Shown here: piece by piece, positions 1 through 8,047 of the stretch
Numbering within the stretch: position 1 is the first letter of the stretch
Layout of the letters: each line of letters begins with the position of its first letter
From: Bacteroidota bacterium
GTDB lineage: Bacteria > Bacteroidota > Bacteroidia > NS11-12g > UBA955
Length of the DNA stretch: 45,015 nucleotides
Assembly: GCA_013205405.1 (NCBI GenBank)
Contig: JABMMZ010000034.1
Span: 1 to 45,015, forward strand
Direction of reading: 5' to 3'
Program-made: the position numbers and the translations under genes
Notes under the pieces: model-generated
Databases searched by the model: none
What the model saw: only the letters and a program-made list of their open reading frames with translations
Told to the model about the DNA's origin: nothing

Positions 1-86
1 AATAAAATATTGAATGTAAAGCAATGCTTTTTTATCAATATTATTATGATTAAATTTCTAATACAATCGATTAGTAAAAAATATGC

Positions 87-1232
87 CTATATTTTATCTA
101 ATGCCTGCTCAATATCTTCAATTAAATCTTCAATATCTTCTACCCCAACACTTAATCGCAGCAAACCATCAACAACACCTGCCTTTTCTCTTTCTGCTTT
201 AGGTATGCTTGCGTGGGTCATAGTGGCTGGATGGTTAACTAAACTTTCAACACCTCCCAAACTTTCTGCTAATGTAAATATTTTTACATTGGTTGCAAAT
301 TTCATGGCAGCGTCAAAATCATCGCCTTTTAATGTAAAAGATACCATACCTCCAAAACCACGCATTTGTTTTTTAGCTATTTCATGTCCGGCAGAATCTT
401 CAAAACCAGGCCAATAAACTTTACCAATTTTAGGATGATTTCGTAAATATTCAGCTACTAATTTTCCATTTTCACAATGGGCTTTTACACGCAGATGCAA
501 TGTTTTTATACCACGTATTACTAAAAAACAATCCATAGGGCCAGGATTAGCGCCACAACTATTTAAAATAAAAAATAAGCGTTCGTGTAAGGTATCATCA
601 TTTATTATTAAAGCACCCATTACCACATCACTATGGCCGCCCAAATACTTAGTTGCACTGTGCATTACAATATTAGCACCAAAATCTAAAGGATTTTGTA
701 GATATGGCGAAGCAAAAGTATTGTCGATTGCCAGGAGTAAATTATGTTTTTTAGCTACAGCAGAGACCGCTGCTATATCTACTATTTTTAGCGTAGGATT
801 AGTTGGTGTTTCTGCCCATATCAACTTGGTATTAGCATTTATGTATTGTTCTATATTGGCAGCATCATACAAATTAATGTAATGAAACTTGATGCCAAAA
901 GGCTCGTAAATTTTAGAAAACATACGGTAACTACCTCCGTATATATCATCACCTGTTATTACCTCATCACCAGGTTTTAGGAGTTTTATAACTGCATCAA
1001 TAGCTCCCATTCCACTGCTGAAGCAAATGGCATGTTTACCATTTTCTAAAGCCGCTAAATTATTTTCTAATTGGGTGCGTGTTGGATTTTTACCTCGTGC
1101 ATAGGCATACCCTTTGTGCTGTCCGGGATAATCTTGCACATAAGTACTGGTTTGAAAAATAGGAGTCATTATGGCTCCTGTAGTTGGATCAAATTCTATG
1201 CCTGCATGTAAAGCCTTTGTTGCAAATTTCAT
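87..1232 (-). CDS. Cystathionine gamma-synthase/beta-lyase family PLP enzyme
   Basis: PLP-dependent trans-sulfuration enzyme of the Cys/Met metabolism family, cytosolic, acting on cystathionine or O-acyl-homoserine in methionine/cysteine metabolism. The 381-residue length is normal for the family. Visible landmarks are the YAYARGKNPT segment near residue 42 (phosphate-binding Tyr/Arg of the neighbouring subunit), SSGM at 72-75, the ETPTNP motif at 141-146, the PLP-ring Asp in AIDNTFASP near 170, and the Schiff-base lysine K195 in HSATKYLGGH. The ATG is preceded by a TACTTTTG promoter element only 4 nt upstream, which fixes the start. Whether it is a synthase (metB), a lyase (metC) or a gamma-lyase cannot be decided from these motifs, so no symbol is given. 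It stands alone, divergent from the photolyase operon. Confidence 0.93.
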   Translation of the reverse strand: MKFATKALHAGIEFDPTTGAIMTPIFQTSTYVQDYPGQHKGYAYARGKNPTRTQLENNLAALENGKHAICFSSGMGAIDAVIKLLKPGDEVITGDDIYGGSYRMFSKIYEPFGIKFHYINLYDAANIEQYINANTKLIWAETPTNPTLKIVDIAAVSAVAKKHNLLLAIDNTFASPYLQNPLDFGANIVMHSATKYLGGHSDVVMGALIINDDTLHERLFFILNSCGANPGPMDCFLVIRGIKTLHLRVKAHCENGKLVAEYLRNHPKIGKVYWPGFEDSAGHEIAKKQMRGFGGMVSFTLKGDDFDAAMKFATNVKIFTLAESLGGVESLVNHPATMTHASIPKAEREKAGVVDGLLRLSVGVEDIEDLIEDIEQALDKI

Positions 1233-1236
1233 TTTG

Positions 1237-1244
1237 CAAAAGTA
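1237..1244 (-). promoter_or_regulatory. Bacteroidota -7 element of the PLP enzyme gene
   Basis: Reads TACTTTTG on the minus strand, a perfect match to the Bacteroidota TAnnTTTG consensus. It lies 4 nt from the ATG, so the predicted transcript start falls in or at the start codon (very short leader or leaderless). No convincing -33 TTTG was seen at the usual spacing. Confidence 0.5.
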
Positions 1245-1441
1245 ATAAAAATGGTATTGGTATATTAAACAATTTAAAAGAATAAGAACTTGTTAATAAA
1301 TTATAAAATTTTGCCTCAAGCAGGCAACCTTAATTTTTTCAATCTATTATTTACACTAATTCTAATGAAAAAATAAAGAAAAATGAGTAAAAAAAAAGAC
1401 AACAAATCGAAAACTCTTTTGTTAAATAATTATTAAGTATA

Positions 1442-2089
1442 ATGAAAACCAAAACTACCTATTTTTCAGAAAATGATATTTTGCAAATGGAAAAACTTTC
1501 AAGAATTGCATTTATGAATTCGCTTAGCGGATTTAAAAGCGCTTCATTGATTGGCACTATTGACAAAGAAAAAAACACCAATCTTGCTATTTTTAGTTCA
1601 GTTGTTCATCTTGGCTCTAATCCTGCTTTAATTGGATTTATATCTAGGCCGGGTGGATTAAGTAGACATACTTTTGATAATATAATGGAAACAAACTGTT
1701 TTACTGTTAATCATATTCACAAGGATAATTATAAGCAAGCCCATCAGACTTCTGCCAGATATCCTAAAAATGTATCTGAATTTGATGCTACTGAAATGAC
1801 GAAAGAATTTGGCGAGGTAATAGTTGCACCGTACGTAAAAGAATGCAAAATAAAATATGGATTAATATTTGAAGAAAAACATTATTTAAAGATTAATGGA
1901 ACCATTTTAGTAATTGGCAGAGTAGTAGAAGTTATTATTCCTGAAAATTATTTATTGCCCAACGGAGCTATAGCAATTGAAAAAGCCGAAACGGTTACTA
2001 TTTCAGGATTAGACACCTATCATTCTAGCAAAAAATTAGCTCAATTAACATACGCTAAACCAGACAAATTGCCACAGGAAATTATTTAA
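1442..2089 (+). CDS. Flavin reductase-like FMN-binding split-barrel protein
   Basis: Resembles the flavin reductase/flavoredoxin family (FMN-binding split barrel), which binds FMN and often reduces free flavin with NAD(P)H. The N-terminal half shows the family pattern: a strand with KSASLIGT (about residues 32-39), then [20 protein letters not shown] and a [16 protein letters not shown] stretch (about 78-93). At 215 residues it is slightly longer than the minimal family. It is the first gene of the photolyase operon; the next ATG is 7 nt after its stop. Supplying reduced flavin to the three flavoprotein photolyases is an attractive role, but this is inference from position only. No TAnnTTTG element is visible upstream; the ATG follows an AT-rich near-palindrome (TTAAATAATTATTAA), so expression may depend on another sigma factor or regulator. 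Confidence 0.82.
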   Translation: MKTKTTYFSENDILQMEKLSRIAFMNSLSGFKSASLIGTIDKEKNTNLAIFSSVVHLGSNPALIGFISRPGGLSRHTFDNIMETNCFTVNHIHKDNYKQAHQTSARYPKNVSEFDATEMTKEFGEVIVAPYVKECKIKYGLIFEEKHYLKINGTILVIGRVVEVIIPENYLLPNGAIAIEKAETVTISGLDTYHSSKKLAQLTYAKPDKLPQEII

Positions 2090-2096
2090 AATTAAG

Positions 2097-3608
2097 ATGG
2101 AAAAGCAGGATATAAATATAGTTTGGTATAAACGCGACTTGCGATTTACCGATCATGAACCTCTATTTTTTGCCCAACAATCTCAGCTACCACTTTTATT
2201 AGTTTATATCTTTGAACCCTCTGTAATGGCTTATCACGATAGTGATGTGAGGCATTGGCGTTTTGTTTACGAATCGTTAATGGATATGAACAGCAAACTA
2301 AAAAGTTTCGGAAGCCAAGTTTATTTTTTTCAAAATGAAGCTGAAACAGTATTTGAAATCCTTATAAAACATTTTAATATTATAAATATTTTTTCATCAG
2401 AAGAAATAGGGAATAAAATAACCTTCGACCGTGACAAGGCCATGAAAATATTATTTAAAAAAAATAATATTAAATGGAACGAATACCAAACAAATGGGAT
2501 AATTCGCAGACTAAAAACGCGCAAAGAATGGGAAAAACTTTGGAAAACTCAAATGACTTTAATTCCTAAAAATGCTGACCAAAAAAATTTTAATTTCATT
2601 CCTTTGGATATTAAAATATACGGTTTGATTAAAGGCAAAAAATTAGACTCAGAAATTACTGCCAGAAATAAAAATTTTCAAGAGGGTGGAGAATATTGGG
2701 CTTGGCGGTATTTAGATAGTTTTATAAAAGAACGGCATCCAAATTATAGCAAACATATTAGCAAGCCACATTTAAGCAGAAAAGGATGCAGCCGCTTATC
2801 ACCTTATTTAGCTTATGGCAATATAAGTATGCGTTTGTTATACCAGTATACTATGCAAAATTATAATACGTCTGTAAACAAAAAAGCCTTGTCTAATTTC
2901 ATTTCTCGTTTACATTGGCACTGTCACTTTATTCAAAAATTTGAAGATGAATCACGTTATGAATTTGAAAACATTAACCGTGCTTACAACCAATTAATAA
3001 AGCCAAAAAACGAAATTTATATTAAAGCTTGGCAAGAAGGTAAAACAGGCATTCCGCTTGTAGATGCTTGTATGCGCTGCTTAGTTACTTCTGGTTACAT
3101 CAATTTTAGAATGCGGGCATTGGTAGTTTCTTTTTTTGTTTTTAATCTTTGGCAAGATTGGCGTGAGATGCATTTTTTAGCCCGTCAATTCTTAGATTAC
3201 GAACCAGGTATACATTATCCTCAATTGCAAATGCAGAGTGGTACAACAGGCATTAATACAATAAGAATTTATAATCCTACAAAAAATTCTGAAGACCACG
3301 ACCCAGAAGGTGTATTTATTAAAAAATGGGTTCCAGAACTTTTAAATATACCCTCTATTCTAATTCATGAACCGCATAAGCTTACATTAATAGAACAAAA
3401 ACTTTACTGTTGCGAAATTGGTGTTCATTATCCAGCACCTATAGTGGATGTAGATAAAACAAGAAAAGTTGCTATTGATATAGTATGGAATTATAGAAAA
3501 AATGATGGTGTAAAAACCGAAGGAAAACGTATTTTAGCAAAACATGTAAACAATCCTAAATCCCATTTAACTGTTAAGAAAAAAACCACCCAACCGAGCT
3601 TATTATGA
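2097..3608 (+). CDS. Deoxyribodipyrimidine photolyase/cryptochrome family protein
   Basis: Member of the photolyase/cryptochrome superfamily: light-driven repair of UV pyrimidine dimers using FAD, with an N-terminal Rossmann-like antenna domain and a C-terminal all-helical FAD domain. The N-terminus has the family signature [16 protein letters not shown] (residues 8-23). The FAD domain shows [13 protein letters not shown] (about 231-243), [12 protein letters not shown] (about 270-281), and the Trp/Asn-rich active region [19 protein letters not shown] and [11 protein letters not shown] (about 318-347), followed by the [19 protein letters not shown] segment that lines the FAD site. At 503 residues it is full length. 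It starts 7 nt after the flavin reductase stop, and its end overlaps the next gene by 4 nt. Substrate (CPD, 6-4 product or signalling) cannot be settled from sequence alone. Confidence 0.93.
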   Translation: MEKQDINIVWYKRDLRFTDHEPLFFAQQSQLPLLLVYIFEPSVMAYHDSDVRHWRFVYESLMDMNSKLKSFGSQVYFFQNEAETVFEILIKHFNIINIFSSEEIGNKITFDRDKAMKILFKKNNIKWNEYQTNGIIRRLKTRKEWEKLWKTQMTLIPKNADQKNFNFIPLDIKIYGLIKGKKLDSEITARNKNFQEGGEYWAWRYLDSFIKERHPNYSKHISKPHLSRKGCSRLSPYLAYGNISMRLLYQYTMQNYNTSVNKKALSNFISRLHWHCHFIQKFEDESRYEFENINRAYNQLIKPKNEIYIKAWQEGKTGIPLVDACMRCLVTSGYINFRMRALVVSFFVFNLWQDWREMHFLARQFLDYEPGIHYPQLQMQSGTTGINTIRIYNPTKNSEDHDPEGVFIKKWVPELLNIPSILIHEPHKLTLIEQKLYCCEIGVHYPAPIVDVDKTRKVAIDIVWNYRKNDGVKTEGKRILAKHVNNPKSHLTVKKKTTQPSLL

Positions 3609-4318
3609 ATACTTTTTTGAAAGCAAAATGGCAGAATTTAATAATGGCTAATTATGAGATTGAACCCTCCTATTTATTACCATACTTGCCAAATGGTGTT
3701 GAATTAGATTATTTTAATGGTAAGGCCTATATAAGTTTGGTTGGATTTTTATTCAAAAACACTTCCATCTTTAACATACCCATCCCCTTTATGGGCACTT
3801 TTGAAGAGGTTAATCTCCGTTTTTATGTAGTTCGAAGAGTTGATAATGAAATAAGACGTGGCGTTGTTTTTATAAATGAAACTGTACCCAATAAACTTGT
3901 AGCATGGGTAGCAAATAAATTATACAAAGAACATTACACAGCTATTCCAACTCAGCACAAATGGCTAATAAGCCATGATAGTAAAGGAATTAAATATCAA
4001 TGGAAAGTAAAATCGAAGTGGAATAGTATAATGGTGAATGCTTCTAGTGAAAAGCAAAAAATTAAAAAAGATAGCATTGAGGCATTTATTTTTGAGCACT
4101 ATTATGGTTATACAAAAGTAAATAATCAAAGAAGTATTGAATATAAAATAAATCATCCAAGTTGGAAAATTAATACTATAAATAATAGCGAAATAGAGTG
4201 CGATTTTGAAGCTTTTTATGGCAAAGATTTTAGAATATTAAATAACACTAAACCGCATTCCATTATGTTAGCAGAAGGTTCATCTATAAGTGTTGATTGG
4301 AAACGTGTAAGTTTTTAA
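3605..4318 (+). CDS. DUF2071 (YqjF-like) family protein
   Basis: Resembles DUF2071, a family related in fold to acetoacetate decarboxylase and of no established activity. Supporting features are the N-terminal [21 protein letters not shown], the [25 protein letters not shown] stretch (about residues 23-47) with an aliphatic core, the [13 protein letters not shown] strand (about 66-78), and a C-terminal [11 protein letters not shown] strand. It is 237 residues and soluble, with no signal peptide or membrane segment. The ATG overlaps the photolyase stop (ATGA-type, 4 nt), which implies translational coupling. DUF2071 genes are found in similar light-repair clusters of this phylum, but a role in photorepair is inference. 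Confidence 0.78.
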   Translation: MNTFLKAKWQNLIMANYEIEPSYLLPYLPNGVELDYFNGKAYISLVGFLFKNTSIFNIPIPFMGTFEEVNLRFYVVRRVDNEIRRGVVFINETVPNKLVAWVANKLYKEHYTAIPTQHKWLISHDSKGIKYQWKVKSKWNSIMVNASSEKQKIKKDSIEAFIFEHYYGYTKVNNQRSIEYKINHPSWKINTINNSEIECDFEAFYGKDFRILNNTKPHSIMLAEGSSISVDWKRVSF

Positions 4319-4325
4319 ATAAAAT

Positions 4326-4469
4326 ATGAAAGGTATTAAAAAAGAAAATCTGCCAAGCAAAATTTGCATAAGCTGTGATAAGCCATTTACCTGGAGAAAA
4401 AAATGGGAGAAAAATTGGGAAGAAGTAAAATATTGTAGCGATAGATGTAGAAACAATAAAACTAAATGA
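4326..4469 (+). CDS. DUF2256 small zinc-finger-like protein (47 aa)
   Basis: A very short gene, easily missed. It encodes 47 residues with two cysteine pairs, CISC near residue 14 and CSDRC near residue 38, separated by a Trp/Lys-rich stretch ([14 protein letters not shown]). This is the pattern of DUF2256, predicted to form a small treble-clef zinc site; families of this type are repeatedly found beside cryptochrome/photolyase genes. It begins 7 nt after the DUF2071 stop, and its TGA overlaps the ATG of the Fe-S photolyase (ATGA), so it is very probably made and translated with it. The high charge and aromatic content would suit nucleic-acid or protein contact. Its function is unknown. Confidence 0.85.
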   Translation: MKGIKKENLPSKICISCDKPFTWRKKWEKNWEEVKYCSDRCRNNKTK

Positions 4470-6016
4470 GTAAAACAGAAAATAGTACATTGCGTTTGAT
4501 TCTTGGCGATCAACTTAATATTAATCATACTTGGTATAAATCGATAGACCATACTGTTACATACGTTTTAATGGAAATAAAAAGCGAAACAGATTATGCC
4601 CAACACCATATTCAAAAAGTATTAGGTTTTTTTGCTTCAATGCAAAATTTTGGAAACGAACTTAAAGAGAAAAAGCATCAAGTTATTTATATTAATCTAA
4701 ATGACGAAAACAACCTACATAGCTTTGATAAAAATTGCGAAGCATTGATTGAAAAGTATGCATTCAAAAACTTTGAATATCAAATGCCCGATGAATACCG
4801 AGTAGATTTGCATTTAAAAAACTTTACAAATACGTTGAAAATAACTTGTAAAATTTATAATACCGAACATTTTTATAGTAATAGAGAAGAACTAGGTAAT
4901 TTATTTGCTTCTAAAAAAACTTATTTAATGGAGACGTTTTATCGATATATGAGAAAAAAACATCAAGTAATGATAATAGACGGTGATAAGCCCTTGAATG
5001 GCAAATGGAATTTTGATGAAGAGAATAGAGAAAAATTGCCGAAAGCACATAAACCTATTTCTCCATTCCTTTTCAAAAATAACTTGAGTAAACTAGAATT
5101 AGAAATAAAGAAAGCTAATGTAAAAACGATTGGAACCGTAAATAGCCAAAATTTTATTTGGCCAATCAATAGAGCACAATCTTTACAATTACTTGATTTT
5201 TTTATAGAAAACTGTTTACCTTTATTTGGTACTTATCAAGATGCTATGATGCCAGAAGAATGGTCAATTTATCATGCCCGTTTATCATTTTCATTAAATA
5301 TAAAACTAATCTCACCAATGGAAGTTTTGGATAAAGCTATTGAAGCGCATTCAAAAAAACCAGAAAAAATTGCTTTCAATCAACTTGAAGGTTTTGTAAG
5401 ACAAATTATAGGTTGGCGAGAATATATGCGCGGTATTTATTGGTTAAAAATGCCTGATTATGCTACGCTTAATTATTTTGAACACACGGAGTCTTTACCT
5501 TCATGGTTTTGGACAGGTAAAACTAAAATGAATTGCTTAAAAAGCACTATTAATCAATCGCTTGAGTTTGCTTATGCTCACCATATTCAACGGCTAATGA
5601 TAACAGGAAATTTTGCTTTATTGGCAGGTGTAAATCCTACCGAAGTAGATGCCTGGTATTTGGGTATTTATATAGATGCTATAGAATGGGTAGAAATAAC
5701 AAATACCCGAGGTATGAGCCAGTTTTCAGATGGAGGAATAGTGGGTACAAAACCCTATGTAAGTTCAGCAACTTACATTCACAAAATGAGCTCGTATTGC
5801 AATGAATGCTATTATGATAAAAATAAAAAGACGGGTGACAAAGCTTGTCCATTTAATAGTTTGTATTGGAATTTTTATGATAGGCATGAAAATAAATTAG
5901 CAAAGAATCCACGTATAGGCATGATGTACAATGTATGGCGAAAAATGAAACCAAATGCTAAAGCCGAACTTTTGGAACAAGCAGAGTATTATTTAAAAAA
6001 TATGAATGAATTATAA
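4466..6016 (+). CDS. Fe-S cryptochrome/photolyase (DPRP family, PhrB-like)
   Basis: A deoxyribodipyrimidine photolyase-related protein of the bacterial iron-sulfur branch (FeS-BCP/CryPro), whose characterised members repair (6-4) photoproducts with FAD, a ribolumazine antenna and a 4Fe-4S cluster. The N-terminal DPRP domain starts with [10 protein letters not shown] (residues 9-18). The helical FAD domain includes [18 protein letters not shown] (about 308-325) and the conserved [16 protein letters not shown]. The C-terminal half carries [40 protein letters not shown] and the cysteine set [13 protein letters not shown] and the earlier NCLK Cys, consistent with cluster ligands. Its 516 residues are the normal length. 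The start overlaps the DUF2256 stop and the gene directly abuts the CRY-DASH gene downstream. Confidence 0.93.
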   Translation: MSKTENSTLRLILGDQLNINHTWYKSIDHTVTYVLMEIKSETDYAQHHIQKVLGFFASMQNFGNELKEKKHQVIYINLNDENNLHSFDKNCEALIEKYAFKNFEYQMPDEYRVDLHLKNFTNTLKITCKIYNTEHFYSNREELGNLFASKKTYLMETFYRYMRKKHQVMIIDGDKPLNGKWNFDEENREKLPKAHKPISPFLFKNNLSKLELEIKKANVKTIGTVNSQNFIWPINRAQSLQLLDFFIENCLPLFGTYQDAMMPEEWSIYHARLSFSLNIKLISPMEVLDKAIEAHSKKPEKIAFNQLEGFVRQIIGWREYMRGIYWLKMPDYATLNYFEHTESLPSWFWTGKTKMNCLKSTINQSLEFAYAHHIQRLMITGNFALLAGVNPTEVDAWYLGIYIDAIEWVEITNTRGMSQFSDGGIVGTKPYVSSATYIHKMSSYCNECYYDKNKKTGDKACPFNSLYWNFYDRHENKLAKNPRIGMMYNVWRKMKPNAKAELLEQAEYYLKNMNEL

Positions 6017-7312
6017 ATGAAAAGATCAATAGTATGGTTTAAAACAGATTTACGCTTGCATGATAATGAAACCTTAGTGCAAGCCATAGCAAAAAGTGAT
6101 GAGATTATTCCTGTTTACTGTTTTGATGTAGGCCTGTTTTCTAGAAATGCATTTGGATTTAAAAAAACAGGTAGTTTCAGAACACAATTTTTATTGGAAT
6201 CGTTAATTGATTTAGATAAAAACTTAAGATTATTAGGTTCAGGATTGATAATATTAAAAGGGAAACCTGAAGTTGAAATTGCAGTATTGGCAAAAAAGTA
6301 TGAGGTTAAAAAAGTATTTTCAAAAAAAGAGGTAGCACATGAAGAAATAACCCTTCAGTCGTTAGTTGAAAAAGAATTATGGAAACAAAATTGCTATTTA
6401 GAAACATATAGCACTGGCACTTTATATTATGCCCAAGACTTACCTTTTGCACTAAAAGATATTCCTGATATATTTACTAAATTTAAAAAACGATTAAAAC
6501 AAGATTCAGAAATAAAAAATGCAATTGATAAACCTTTAAAAATAAATTCGCTAACAATTGAACCAATGGTATTGCCTAGTTTTGAAGAACTTGGTGTACC
6601 AAAATTAAAAATAGACAAGCGAGCCGCTATATCATTTATTGGAGGCGAATCGGAAGCCTGGAAACGATTAAATTATTATTTTTTTGAAACAAAATTTCTG
6701 TCTCAATACAAGGAAACACGCAACGGACTTATTGGGTCCGATTACTCTACAAAGTTTTCGGCATGGTTAGCTTTGGGATGTATTTCTGCAAGAAGTATTT
6801 ATTCGGAAATAAAGAAATACGAGAAAGAAAATACTGCTAATGATTCCACTTATTGGTTAATATTTGAATTGCTATGGAGAGATTATTTTAGATTTATGAT
6901 GAAAAAACATCAGCATAAATATTTTTTACAAAATGGAATCAACCCTTTAGATATTGGTTTAAATACGCACAACTCTAATTTATTTGAAACTTGGCAAAAT
7001 GGAAAAACAGGTGTAGATTTTATAGATGCCAATATGAATGAATTAAAACTTACAGGATTTATGAGTAATAGAGGAAGACAAAATGTAGCCAGTTATTTAT
7101 GTAATAATTTAAAATTGGATTGGCGATATGGAGCTGCCTATTTTGAGGAACAACTTATAGATTATGATGTTTGCAGTAATTGGGGGAATTGGGCCTATTT
7201 GGCAGGAGTAGGCAATGACCCAAGAGCAAACAGAGAATTTAATATTGAAAAACAGGCCAACGATTATGATAAAAATAGAAAATATAGAAACTTATGGTTG
7301 AGCAAAATTTAA
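6017..7312 (+). CDS. Cryptochrome DASH-like photolyase
   Basis: Third member of the photolyase superfamily in the operon, most like CRY-DASH: FAD-binding proteins that repair CPDs mainly in single-stranded DNA. The N-terminal signature is SIVWFKTDLRLHDNETLVQA (residues 4-23) followed by EIIPVYCFD. KTGSFRTQFLLESLIDLDKNLR (about 50-71) is typical of the DASH group. The FAD domain shows GSDYSTKFSAWLALGCISARSIY, ELLWRDYFRFMMKKH, KTGVDFIDANMNELKLTGFMSNRGRQNVAS and DWRYGAAYFEEQLIDYDVCSNWGNW, all close to the DASH consensus. The 431-residue length also fits. It starts one base after the previous stop codon and overlaps the next reading frame by 19 nt. Confidence 0.94.
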   Translation: MKRSIVWFKTDLRLHDNETLVQAIAKSDEIIPVYCFDVGLFSRNAFGFKKTGSFRTQFLLESLIDLDKNLRLLGSGLIILKGKPEVEIAVLAKKYEVKKVFSKKEVAHEEITLQSLVEKELWKQNCYLETYSTGTLYYAQDLPFALKDIPDIFTKFKKRLKQDSEIKNAIDKPLKINSLTIEPMVLPSFEELGVPKLKIDKRAAISFIGGESEAWKRLNYYFFETKFLSQYKETRNGLIGSDYSTKFSAWLALGCISARSIYSEIKKYEKENTANDSTYWLIFELLWRDYFRFMMKKHQHKYFLQNGINPLDIGLNTHNSNLFETWQNGKTGVDFIDANMNELKLTGFMSNRGRQNVASYLCNNLKLDWRYGAAYFEEQLIDYDVCSNWGNWAYLAGVGNDPRANREFNIEKQANDYDKNRKYRNLWLSKI

Positions 7313-7668
7313 TTTGTGAATACAGCGGATTGCCTTCATTGGCATGGTATTTAAGCGAACAAGAAAAGAAAGAAGCGGTAATGCTTATTAATAGAAATTT
7401 TACTTTTAATATGCATGATACCGATAGAATTATTCAAATGGCTTGGGAAGACCGAACACCATTCGAGGCTGTTGAATTTCAATTTGGATTAAAAGAAAAA
7501 GATGTTATTGAATTTATGAGAAAAAATTCTTTGCCCTCCAGTTTTAAAATGTGGAGAAAGAGAATGAAATCGAGAAAAACGAAGCATTCAAGTTTGAGAA
7601 ATTCTACTACCGTCCGTTTTAAATGCAGTAGACAAAGAGGTACTGGAAATAAAATATCTAAACGATGA
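7294..7668 (+). CDS. DUF2805/TIGR03643 family protein
   Basis: The central part, HDTDRIIQMAWEDRTPFEAV through the PSSFKMWRKRM segment (about residues 41-90), matches the small Bacteroidota/proteobacterial family known as DUF2805 or TIGR03643; members are usually about 70-90 residues and are commonly encoded near photolyases. The C-terminal TVRFKCSRQR is also family-like. Here the frame opens 40 residues earlier and overlaps the CRY-DASH gene; the ATG at 7294 would give 124 residues, while internal ATGs at 7381 or 7411 would give the family-typical length. The basic, arginine/lysine-rich C-terminus suggests nucleic-acid contact (inference). Last member of the light-repair operon; function unknown. 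Start choice is uncertain, the gene itself is not. Confidence 0.8.
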   Translation: MVEQNLICEYSGLPSLAWYLSEQEKKEAVMLINRNFTFNMHDTDRIIQMAWEDRTPFEAVEFQFGLKEKDVIEFMRKNSLPSSFKMWRKRMKSRKTKHSSLRNSTTVRFKCSRQRGTGNKISKR

Positions 7669-7760
7669 ATAAATTATTTTTATAATTCACTGATTTAAAT
7701 ATTATTAATTTAAAACAAAAAGAAAAACGAATTGTTATTAAAATTAATAAATTAATATAA

Positions 7761-7946
7761 ATGCTTAAAAAATTTACGATTACAGACAAACTTCTATTCA
7801 TTTCAGCCATTTCATCATTAATATTCTCAGAGGTTCTCTATTTTCAAGGTGAAAAAACAGATGCTACTTTTATAGGCATATGGGTTCCTTCAATTCTTGC
7901 ATTTGGTATTTATCTGAAACTAATACAAAATTCTCAAAATGGTTAA
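7761..7946 (+). CDS. Small two-helix membrane protein (61 aa)
   Basis: Encodes 61 residues with two probable membrane helices, LLFISAISSLIFSEVLYF (about 11-28) and FIGIWVPSILAFGIYLKLI (about 37-55), joined by a short charged loop. Not recognised. It lies 92 nt after the DUF2805 gene on the same strand and overlaps the start of the next tiny membrane gene by 8 nt, so the two are probably made together. It may be a tail to the photolyase operon or a separate unit. Confidence 0.55.
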   Translation: MLKKFTITDKLLFISAISSLIFSEVLYFQGEKTDATFIGIWVPSILAFGIYLKLIQNSQNG

Positions 7947-8040
7947 TTTAATACCATACTTTACCTCATTAATTATGCTACTTTTTGGTGTTGCTTTTGC
8001 TATTGCAATAAACAAAGGAAACAAAGATCAATACAAATAA
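7939..8040 (+). CDS. Tiny single-helix membrane protein (33 aa)
   Basis: A 33-residue reading frame starting ATG at 7939 inside the end of the previous gene. It encodes one hydrophobic helix (LIPYFTSLIMLLFGVAFAIAI, residues 4-24) followed by a short polar tail NKGNKDQYK. The overlap and the clean hydrophobic/charged layout argue for a genuine small membrane protein partnered with the 61-residue protein. No family recognised. It could resemble the small accessory subunits seen in membrane complexes, but nothing nearby identifies such a complex. Confidence 0.5.
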   Translation: MVNLIPYFTSLIMLLFGVAFAIAINKGNKDQYK

Positions 8041-8047
8041 TTAAATA

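Noticed and set aside
1420..1441. Light-regulator operator before the photolyase operon
   Set aside because: An AT-rich near-palindrome (TTAAATAATTATTAA) exists, but in such AT-rich DNA it is not significant and matches no known CarH/LitR site.
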